Below are positions 48,345 to 58,200 of a stretch of DNA of 64,000 nt, one piece after another. Location: contig JABAKD010000008.1 in assembly GCA_012845835.1 (NCBI GenBank), positions 13,511,001-13,575,000 of the forward strand, given 5' to 3'. The number at the start of each line of letters is the position of its first letter. Position 1 is the stretch's first letter. The stretch comes from Undaria pinnatifida (Eukaryota > Sar > Phaeophyceae > Laminariales > Alariaceae). The notes below the pieces were generated by a model. The model ran no database searches. It saw nothing but the letters and a program-made list of their open reading frames with translations, and was not told where the DNA came from. A program made the position numbers and the translations under genes.

Positions 48345-48490
48345 AACGACGTCAGCTGTGCGTTCGACGAAGTTAGGGTCGATACCCACTATTTGCAAGC
48401 TGCGTACTACAGCTGACAGAGTACATCGACCGCCCGTTCTTAGTAAGTTTCATGAGCCAGAACCTGATACAAGATGACATTGTATTTGTA
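48345..48490 (+). repeat. SR1 repeat, long version
   Basis: CGACGTCAGCTGTGCGTTCG, ACGAAGTTAGGGTCGATACC, TTTGCAAGCTGCGTACTACA, then CCGCCCGTTCTTAGTAAGTT, TCATGAGCCAGAACC, ATACAAGATGACATTGT. The last 55 bases match the extension of the 18407 copy, so the full element is at least 140 bp. Confidence 0.7.
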
Positions 48491-49135
48491 TTACCGATCA
48501 TGCATAACCAATTAAAACACCAATAATTATCTGAACACTTTGATTTACGAATAACCTCTCATGAATTGATGCTGTATTAAGGCAGTAGTAGGGTACCGGT
48601 TTGGTCTATTTTTTAAAGCAGTAGTAGGGTACTTGTGTACTGCTGTAGGTGACGAATTTTGAGCAAAATCCAACACATACAGTCGTTTCTTGCTGTGCTT
48701 TCTACGAAGCTCATTTAACAAATCTAGGAGAAATGGTACCTCGTACCCGATGTTGCCGTAGATTTGGCACTGGCGTTTGGCACTGGCGTTTGGCACTGGC
48801 GTTTGACAAAGATGCTCGAGGGCGAGAGCCGAGCCCAAGTCGGAACACTACTAAGTGAACGTAATATAATACCCGTATCATTCCTGGTACCAGGCACTTG
48901 GTTCCTGGTACGTAACAGCGACAACACAGGTCTCCGGGTTGTTACCTACCCGCTTGTTTGGAACCTCGCCGCTAAACGGCTCGAGTGTCGTCGGGCTTAC
49001 CACGAGCTTACCTTGTTGACGAAAAACAAGTCTCAAGAAACAATGCGCGGCCTCTACAGCAGCATCACTCCACGCACATGTATAACGTAATGCCAGGCGT
49101 GTAGAAACACCAAGGATACGAAGCAACATCAACTG

Positions 49136-49312
49136 CTAACAACTCTGCCAACGCCAACAACACAACGACGACGTCAACAACGATAGCAACATCAACTACA
49201 ACACTACCAACACTATCAACCACACTACCACCAATGTTCATTACCAACACCACCAACAACAACAATAACAACAACAATGTTCTCTACTAACAACAACAAC
49301 AACAACAACGAT
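49136..49312 (+). repeat. (AAC)n microsatellite
   Basis: CAACAACAACAATAACAACA and CACCAACA units over about 170 bp. Confidence 0.85.
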
Positions 49313-49539
49313 GTATATCCAATCTACAATTTATACGAAACAACACGACAGGCCTCTCAGCTTTTCCCATCACACGAAATTGCACACAGCATCCCACAAT
49401 CATTCCAACCAAGTGCATTCCGCCAGAAGAGTGTTGCAATTTCATAGTTATCATCATTTGTGTCTCATCAGAGTATTAATATTTCTTTCCAACTCAACTC
49501 GTGGGAGCTTTAACGTTTTTCGTCGCCGCCGACGGCCTT

Positions 49540-49605
49540 CTCTAATCTGGACAAGCCGTCGTTAGTGATCACAGGTAGGTGTCGTCCCTCGTTCTCGCCC
49601 CGCAT
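49540..49605 (-). repeat. SINE tail fragment (copy K)
   Basis: Contains CTGGACAAGCCGTCGTTAGT and GTGTCGTCCCT, the complement of the SINE core, with an insertion. Confidence 0.45.
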
Positions 49606-50689
49606 GCCGAGCGTACACATCATGATGATCCCTAAATCCGAAAATTCCAGTATTTATTTCATGTTTTATTACTGATCTGTCATACGTGCTTTGTTTTGAT
49701 GATCCTCGAACCGCGACTATACTGGGTAGGGGAGAGCGAAGATCCTCGAGTAGTCTGCAGCATCGGTTGCGAATGTGGACTGCTCGTTTTGCTTGTGCAA
49801 CCGAGTGACGTTTTTAGGGCTGGGCGAATCGCCATGGCTTCGATTTTCTCATGCATTGCTCCGTGTCGCAGAAGACAGCAAAAAAAAAACGGAAGACATT
49901 AGGTTACTTTTTTCGTGGTTCAACACTGTCGTATACAGCAGGGTCTCACGAATAGCGAATGTCAATGCACTTGTCAACCATGTGCTGCGTTGGCACATTC
50001 TACATACGCACGAGGTATGTATTCGAGTATTCTGCAAGGACCCGAGGTAAGGGGATATAGCGGTAACGTTGCACGCATCTGGAGAGATGAGGTCCCGGTG
50101 ATCATCTGTCTTCGAGGGTGCATAGATTATTGGCCTATCTATATTGATGTGCACGGCCTAAATTCTGTTGCCGTTGTGGAACGTGTATGATCTGCAAGTT
50201 CTAGCACATGTTTCCTGGGTTGGATCTGTACTACACAGATCCTGCACGACATATTATAACGACATTTATAGGATCTAGATCATCTATTAGATCTAGATGT
50301 AGATCATCATCTATCTGGTGTGTACAACGACGACACAGCTAATGATATTATACCCTATTATAATACAATCTTCTCCTTCGGGATGCGGCTAACTAACGTG
50401 AAATCCCGGGGGCGTCACAAGGCGAAAAGGGAGACATTGGTAACACACGTATGCATATTTTTGCACCTTTTATGATGGTGTTACGCGTACTCGTATTCAC
50501 ATAGATAAACCCCATCGTGCTCTTCTTAAAGGAAACGTGTGGCATGAGCTAGTGCATTGCTCCAAAGAGTAGTACTCAGCGGGAACAGTGTGATAGCGGT
50601 CAGTGCACGTTGTACTGATGTACACGCAAACGAATTATTAAACCGATGAAAATGGAAAGCCGAATCGACACACGACGCGTATGAAAATA

Positions 50690-50765
50690 CGTGGAAGTGT
50701 GGTGAGCTGAAGCTTTATTTTTCCCCATCCGCCGGAGGATAAAGAAGAAAAAAAAAAAAAAAAAG
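50690..50765 (+). repeat. SR2 repeat with A-rich tail
   Basis: GACGCGTATGAAAATACGTG, GAAGTGTGGTGAGCTGAAGC, TTTATTTTTCCCCATCCGCC, GGAGGATAAAGAAG then A18. Confidence 0.7.
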
Positions 50766-50907
50766 CCGATAGTTTGGCCAAAAAGTTTGCAAAAATTTTC
50801 GGGGGGTTACTCTTGGGTTACTTGCCGAAAGATTCCGGGTTACGTCGCTATGGGGAAAAAATGACTACCAGGTAGAATATTTCATGCGGTCCAACCGGTC
50901 AATTTGT

Positions 50908-51892
50908 CTAATTTTCATCAAGCCCTTGATCAACACTGCCCACCAAACACGATTGACCTTCGACCTCGAGATATACACAACCCATGGTCACTTCTCTTCG
51001 TTCCGGACCAGGCCACATGAGTGTAGGTGACAGCGCTGAAGAGGTCATCTCCATCCATGCCCTAGGGCGTGAGAGGTTGCTTGTGTTGTCCCGTAGTCTT
51101 CCGTCACATCGTCTCAAAGTTCTGTTTTTCGCCCGTTTGGAGACAATGGAGATTTTTTGTCTCAGTTTTCTAGACACCAGCCACCAAATGTGTTTTTAAC
51201 AGAAGCCTGATCGGCGCCCGCCACAAATCACACGCCGTAGGGTGAGCGCTGTACACCAAGGGGGGGTCGGAGCCCCTAACGAGCTCGCCACGTTCAGAGT
51301 TCACGATGCTGTCGTTGATTTCGTCAACGAAGTGTGTGGAAAACACGAAGTTGCGCCGCGTCTAATCCAAGATCTGCTTGAGAATTTCTCAGGCCGATGT
51401 TGGCCAAGATCGCCGCGAGAAATTGTTTTTTTCCGGAATTCTGGAAAGTTTCAAAAAATCATTCTACCACATTGGGTCCATAGGCGACCGTTCAGGCAAA
51501 GTTTGGCTGGGATCTTCAGGGATTTCGAACTTTTGGCCTTCCATTGTCATCGGTCTTGGGGGTCCGGGGATGCTGTGTACCGTACGTGGAATAGTGCTCC
51601 TTGCTATATAATACGCCACATGTGTTTGCACTTGGTTGTAATGGATAGGGTTGACCAGCCAATGTCACAATCGCTCTTGGATGTTGTACAATAGTTGGTT
51701 GGCGACGACTATTCCGGTATGTGTGGCGTACGTGGTAGGATTTTCCAGGAGTTGGAGGTAGTGTTCAACGCTTTTTGGTACTACTACTGTATTTGAGGGG
51801 AACCGAACCTCGGTGTACTCTTCGTTTATCCCCGTGGAAAGTAGAGCTAGATCGATAGTGTTCCCGCCTGAACCCGCCACTACTTGATGCAT
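50908..51892 (-). pseudogene. Possible decayed protein-coding remnant, unidentified
   Basis: On the - strand, protein-like pieces in shifting frames: a 75-residue piece starting MHQVVAGSGGNTIDLALLST (51665-51892), then MTMEGQKFEIPEDPSQTLPE, FVDEINDSIVNSERGELVRG and an 89-residue piece ending at 50908. Stops and frame changes separate them. The amino-acid mix looks like real protein rather than repeat translation, but I recognise no family. It could equally be chance frames. Confidence 0.2.
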
Positions 51893-52604
51893 GTGGTCAC
51901 AAATGGATGTGTATGATATGTGTGTACGATAATAGCAACAGACCTAGAACCGATCCACCCAGCCAATCAGATGGCGTCCTGGGCGCATGGCGAACGCGGA
52001 AATAGAACTGTACCCGATTTTGGCCACAGCAGCACCGTGTATATACCCCAGTTTGTCTCTCGCTACTAAGGAGGTATATATCCTTGGAACCTACCCATGG
52101 TTCCACTCTGCCCAAAAACACATATTTGGCCTGGTCGAGACTCGCGTGCATGCTGCGCTCGCGATGCCTGCCACCCTCGCTGCGCTCGGCGCCATCTTCC
52201 AAGCTTTTCCCGCTCTATGTCCCTGTGAGCCCCGTCTCCCGCGCGGCGAGATGCAAAAGCCGTGCCCTGTGGCGCTCGTTCCAACACTCGGCTGCTCTCG
52301 GCCTCTACCTCCCAGCCTCCTCCTGCTGACATCCGCTCTGTCCGGAAATATAATACCGGAATATGTCTTTTTGTTCAATTAAAAACGGTCGTTACATTCG
52401 GACACGTCTAGTTACCCCGCAAGAGCAAAATGAACACACTGGGTCAACCACGCCCACAGACGCTTTCGCTCCTGCCTCGACGAGCGGCCGCCCGCGCGGC
52501 GGGAGAGCGCAGGCCCGTTTACCCTTGTCTGCACCCATGCCCACGCAACCACGTCGAGATCCGAGGCCCAGGGCGGCGCACCCCCCAACCCCACACTAAT
52601 CCGA

Positions 52605-52740
52605 TCCACAAGTGTACTGCTGCTACTGCTGCTGTATGTTGCTGCTACTGCTGCTGCTGATGTGCTGCTGCTGAGGTTAATTTAGTCCGGGCGGTTGTTG
52701 CTACTGCTGCTGTGCTGGTGCTGAGGTTAGTTGAGTAGCG
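52605..52740. repeat. (CTG)n-rich microsatellite cluster
   Basis: ACTGCTGCTACTGCTGCTG units, interrupted, in two blocks. Confidence 0.85.
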
Positions 52741-52799
52741 GGCCATTTTTTTACGGACAAAACAACAAAGAACAAAAAATTGTAACAGTTATCAACATA

Positions 52800-53025
52800 T
52801 CGAAATCTGAAAAAATATTTGGGGTGTTCCAAGTGACCTGCTCGTCTCAGGGAGGCGGAACGCAATCCCTTGCCAAATAGAGCCAGCTGGGCCACGTTTA
52901 ATGCGCCGAGCGCTGCCACGGAGCTCGGCCGAGATCCAGACATACTTGATAATGTACCCATCGAAGGCTAGCTTGTCCCACGGCCGAAAGTGCGAGAAGA
53001 AGCACTCGGCCGCCGGAGAGCAGCG
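52800..53025 (-). pseudogene. Coding-like fragment, unidentified
   Basis: The - strand reads through about 65 codons with protein-like content: ECFFSHFRPWDKLAFDGYII, KYVWISAELRGSARRIKRG, AGSIWQGIAFRLPETSRSLG, then a stop after FFQISIC. No start codon or clear splice sites were found. It may be a fragment of a host gene or an element; family unknown. Confidence 0.25.
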
Positions 53026-53408
53026 AGTAAAAAAAAACGAAGATCATACTTTGCATACACATTATAGCCAAGACCCAAAGTTCATTACAAGTTTCGTGGG
53101 GACTTCAGAGCAGTGTTGGAGATCATCTCTGAAATCGATGGCGGTTCGATTCTGATAAAAGTCGGCAGAAAAAATATGCGATCTACGAAGGTCTTTTGGG
53201 CGGTTTTCGGCACAAGCAGGAGATCTCGACTACCGCAGTGGGTTAGTGGTATTTCAAGAACACCTATTATTTAAAATAGGAACAGGCCAGTGTTACCGCT
53301 CTTTTATATGCCTCCGTGCGGCTCTTACCCCAGATTGGGCGCTGCGTATAATCAAAGATGTGTCTTGACGGTTAGTTTTGTCCCGTCAAGCCCTCGTTAG
53401 ACGCAATT

Positions 53409-53544
53409 TGCTGGTGTTGGTATGGAGCGGTCCTTGACGGTTGTCCGTCAAAAGTCAAGAGTGCCGTCAACCGACATGCTGGTGTTGGTATGGAGCGGTC
53501 CTTGACGGTTGTCCGTCAAAAGTCAAGAGTGCCGTCAGCCGACA
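53409..53544 (+). repeat. 68-bp tandem repeat, two units
   Basis: Units 53409-53476 and 53477-53544 begin TGCTGGTGTTGGTATGGAGC, contain CTTGACGGTTGTCCGTCAAA and AGTCAAGAGTGCCGTCA, and differ at one position. They are rich in complementary TTGACGG/CCGTCAA motifs able to form small hairpins. Confidence 0.92.
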
Positions 53545-54087
53545 TCTTTGCAGAATCATTTTTTGTCAATCTCAAGAGCTGAAAAAGTGTTTGTATTTTA
53601 AAAATACCACGTTTTTAGTTATGTAGACGTCACTTACCGTGACAAGCCGATTTGACCACTCTTGAGTCCGTATTCTCATTATTATCGACGCTCTGAAATC
53701 GGCTATCCCACCACTGCTGCATCAAGATCTACATTCTCGTGAAATCCTATCGTTTTCTATGCCAGTTCGGTGAATCCGAAATCATGTCAAGATATAATTA
53801 TGCCGTGAGATTCATGAATGAGGCGTTATTCAATATTAATACTAGTATACACTTACTAGTATCAATGAACTTGCATTCCGGGGCTCCAGGTACCACCGGG
53901 AGTCTGCAAGGCTGCGACGCAAGTGGCAGCAGCAGTGGTACCAGTAGCAGTACGTAGCGATAGTACCTGGTATGGCGGTAGTATTACCACATCCGTTGTT
54001 AATAGTAGCATGGGCTCATAGTCATGTACCGGGTACGGAAGGCAGTATTTGTATTGTGTAGTAGCAGGAGTAGCCTGTGATACGAAT

Positions 54088-55247
54088 ATGGTTTGTGCGG
54101 CAGAGAACACCCGACGAAGAGGTGTCGTTCCCCCCTTCTCCACGTACCCCCCTCCTCCCCCTTCACCTACCCACCCGCTAACCCCACCCCACCCCACATC
54201 CCACCCCACCAACACCAACACCGACACCGACACCGACACTGCCGCCACCGCCGCCGCCACCACCACCACCACCGACACCACGACCACGACCGCTGTGACC
54301 ACCAATACGGTGACCATGATCGTGACCGTTACTGCCATCAGTGGCGGGGGCGGCAACAGATCAAGGGCGGGTCGACACGTTCACCACCTTGTCTCAAAGG
54401 CAAGCAGAAGGGATAACAACAACAGCAATTACAGCTACAGCAGCAGCACTAACTCCAGCAACAGCGGCGGCGGCAGCGGGAGCGGTGGCGGTCGTGGGCG
54501 GACCAGCCGTAGACACGCCCCGCCCCGAGACAGAGCAGCCGCGAATGGAAGTCTTCCCACTGAGCTCCTATCGATGCGCCAACAACATCAACAACGCCAA
54601 CACCAACAGCATTATCAACAACACCAACAGCAACATGATCAACATCAACAGCAACATCAACAACACCATCATCAACAACACCAAGACCAACATCAACACC
54701 AACAAAAACGGCGTCTACAAGAACAACCACAGTACTACCTCGAATACCAACATGACCAATACCAACTGCCACAACAACAGCAACAGCGCCACCACCACCA
54801 ACAACCATGCCATCAAGATCACTACCACCGGCAATACCAACAGCAACATTATCAACATGAACAACAACAGCAACTCTACCACCAAGATCATCAACAATAC
54901 CAACACTCCCACCACTACCAACAACAACAACAGAGAGATGGGCAACCTCAGCAGGGGAAACGCAAGCGGCGACGCAAACAGAAGCAACAACAGCAAGAAC
55001 AACAACAACCAAAACAACGGGGGCCATCAACGGGGAAAAAAAACACAGCAGCGGGGCCGCTACAGCTACCGCTTTTCGGAATAGACCTTCCTGCAAACCG
55101 CGTGCACTTCATCGACACGCCAGAACGCCTTCAAGAGGTTGGGGAAACCCTGAGAAAAAGCGCGTTGATGTCCATCGACACTGAGACACAGCCGTCTTTT
55201 AAAGTGGGGGAATGGCACCCGACCTCGCTGCTACAGATTGCTACAAG
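54088..55247 (+). CDS. Exonuclease gene, first visible exon with Q/H-rich repeat
   Basis: From about 54574 (ATG, MRQQHQQRQ) to 55020 the frame gives Gln/His-rich sequence; a Lys/Arg-rich patch (GKRKRRRKQK) follows near 54957, then the exonuclease domain from about 55065. All three + frames stay open here because CAA/CAC/CAT units lack stops, so frame choice rests on continuity with the domain. An alternative is an internal acceptor TAG at 55082-55084, which would place the repeats in an intron. Confidence 0.55.
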
Positions 55248-58200
55248 GTGCGTTTCGGTGTTGTTTCTTGTTGCGTTTTTTTCATCTACTTCGCTGCTGC
55301 AGATTGCTACGAAGTGCGTTGGGGTGTGTTTGTTGTTTTGGTTGCGTTTTTGTGTACTTCCCTTCTATTTATTGCTTTGAATATGAGGTGGGTTTGGGTG
55401 TCTTGTGTTGTTCTTGTTGTGATGTTTTTTTTGTTACCAGGTACGTCGTTTTGTCTTAACTATCTGCTGCAAGGTTGCTAGGAAACCTTTCGCTATATTT
55501 ATTCCAAGTGATTTGTCGCCCAAAACGAGTGTCCAGCTGTAACGTCGTTAATGTTTTGTTAATAAATTTTTGGTTTCGGTTTTGTTTGGTCTTCGCGCGG
55601 TGTGGTAAGATAAGGTAAGGTGCGGTGTGTTTTGGTTTTGGTTTGAATTGGTTGGGGTGTTTTGAGTGGTGGGCTGTTCGGGTTTGAGTTGGCCGTTCGT
55701 TTTGTTCGTCATGACTTGGTTGAATTAGTTTGTTCGGTTTTGTTTTGTTTTGTTTTGTTTTGTACCTGGCATTAATGTGGTTGGTTTGTTTTGCTCTGTT
55801 GGCTTTTTTTTCGTCGTGCGGAGACTTTATTAACTTTATGCTGTGCGTGTTTGTTTTGTTTTGTTTGTTTTCGTTCGTGTATTTTGTATTTTGTTCTGCT
55901 CTGTTGGCTTTTTTTTCGTCGTGTGGAGACTTTATTAACTTTATGCTGTGCGTGTTTGTTTTGTTTTGTTTGTTTTTGTTCATGTATTTTGTACCCTTGG
56001 TAGGATAGGTTTTCTTCTTTCTGGCTGTTTTGTTGGTTTGTTTCGATTTTGTGTGGTTGTGCTGGTTTGTTTTCTTTTGTTTGGTTTCGTTTGTTTTGGT
56101 GTGCCTCCTATTTTGTACCAGGTACCACGTGCGTGTTTTTTGTTCACTTTTTATTACAAATGTTGTAGTTGTCTTAGGTTTGTTTTTGTTTGTTCGTTGG
56201 TGTTGGTTTGTTGGTCTGTTTGTTTTTTTGCCTGTTTGCTTGCTTGTTTATTTGTTTTGTCTGTTTTGTTGCGTGTTCGTTTGCTTGTTTGTTTTGTCTG
56301 TTTGGTTGCCTATTTGTTTGCCTGTTTGTTTTATCCGAGTCTTTGTCTGCGGCCTGCGGTGACCAAAGCTGTTGACCAACAGGCGGGTCTCATTCAATAT
56401 TGAAGCAACAATGGGCAACCTCAATTGTTTGTTACTGTGCTGTTTGGTTTGTTATGATTTGCCAGTTTTCGTCGTCTTTTGTTTCGTTTTGTTTTTTGTA
56501 CCTGGCATTGATATGTTTTGCTTTGATCTGTTCTGTGTAGAGTTTTTGTTCTTTGTCATTTTTTTTTCTTGTGCGTTTTAGTTTTGTTTCGTTTCTTTTC
56601 GTTTGTGAATTTTGTACCTGATATAACCTGTTTTTTGTTGTTTAAGCTGTGTTGTGGGTTTGTTTTTGTTTTTGGTGACATGTGTGTATGTTTTTTTTGC
56701 CACGGTTGGTTTGGTGTCTTTTATTTTGTACCAGGTACCAGGTATGTGTTATGTTTTGTGTTTTATGTTTTTGTTTTCATTAGTTGTCTTACGTTCGTTT
56801 TTGGTTGTGTTTGAGTGTTTGTACTATATGTTGGTTAGTTTGTTTTGTCTGTTTGGTGGTTGTGTGGTTGTGCTTGTTTTTTGTTTTGTTTGTTTTGGTG
56901 TGTCTGTTCTTTCGTGCCAGGTTCCTGGCATGTGTTTTGTTCCTTTTTTTTGTGTTTTTATTTGTAGTCTTAGCTTTGTTCGTTTATTTGTTTGCTTGTT
57001 TGTTTGTCCATTCGTTCTGTTTGTTTCTTCGTTTTCTTCCTTTCCTGCTCTGCGGCCTGCGGTAACCGAAGCTGTTGACCAGCAGGCGGGTCCCATTTGA
57101 CATCGATGCAACAGTATCATAACCCAAATGCTTCGAGAAGAGGGCGAGGAAATAGTCTCACCTCCCGTCCTGTCTTGTCAAACGCCCCCCAGAAATTGGT
57201 ATAGCGACGACAAACACAATACCACTTGCTTACCCCGTTTTGTCCGTCTGTCCGTCCGCCCGCCACCCGTCCGTCCATCCCCCTGTATGTATCTCCGTCT
57301 GTCTGTCTGCCTGTCCGTATTTTTGTATGTCCGTCTTTCTTTTCTACCTGTTCGTCTGTGCGTGTTTATCTTTGTTCTGTCTGTCTGTCTGTCTCTTTCT
57401 CTCTGCATACCTGTGCGTCTTGCTTTTGTCTTGTCTGCTTGTTTGTCCATCCCTCTGTATGCTTGTCCATCCGTCTGTATGTTTGTCCATCCGTCTGTAT
57501 GTTTGTCCATCCGTCTGTCTGCCTTCCCGTCATGTCTGTCTGTCCTCCCCCCTATCCTACTCTCAGGGACGCACGAGGGGAAGAAGACGTGGTTGTGATC
57601 GACCTCCTTTCGCTCAAGGATGGTCTCCGGCTGCCGCAGGTGTTGAACGAGGCGCTAGCAGGCCCGTTTGCGTCTCCTAGTGTTCTCAAGCTAGGTGCGC
57701 CCCCGTTCCCCTCTGCCAGGGTATGTCCTACACTTCGGTACTTGCGGTATGGCAGTATATGATAACGGCAGTATACCTGGTATAGTCTAGTCCCCCGCGA
57801 GATGTGGTTGGCTTGAAATCTCGGGATGTCGCAATTTGAACAGGAGAACAAAACTCTTCAAAAATGAACCAAGAACAACAATTAGCCACCGCGAAAGTAA
57901 CTCGGGAGGTACCACCGACCAGCCCAGACGAGGTTATAGCTTAGTCCAGAAGTCTACTACTGCAAGTTCCCCCGCGGGGTGGGGTTGGGTTGAAATCCGG
58001 GTGGTGTCGTAAGGTGAAAAGGGGGCGAGGAACTCTTGAAAATTATTCAAGAAAAGTGATTAGCCACCGCGCAGCTAACCCGGCAGGTTGCCCCGACCAG
58101 CCCAGACCAGTTTTGTATGTGATGCTTTACGAGTAGGTTAAAACGTTTTTTTTTTTTTCGTTCTATGTTTCGTACTAAAGTCGAGCGAAACTTTATTTTC

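Noticed and set aside
54341-55084. 247-codon Asn/Thr-rich + frame and 215-codon - frame over the CAA repeats
   Set aside because: CAA/CAC/CAT repeats are stop-free in several frames; only the Gln/His frame continues into the exonuclease domain.
55456-57120. Several Phe/Cys/Val-rich + frames and Lys/Asn/Thr-rich - frames
   Set aside because: They are translations of TTTGTTTTG simple repeats inside an intron; the apparent membrane-protein look is a composition effect.
57128-57762. Frames of 146-178 codons across the GTCTGTCC microsatellite
   Set aside because: Tetranucleotide repeats drift through all frames; only 57567-57694 is conserved exon.
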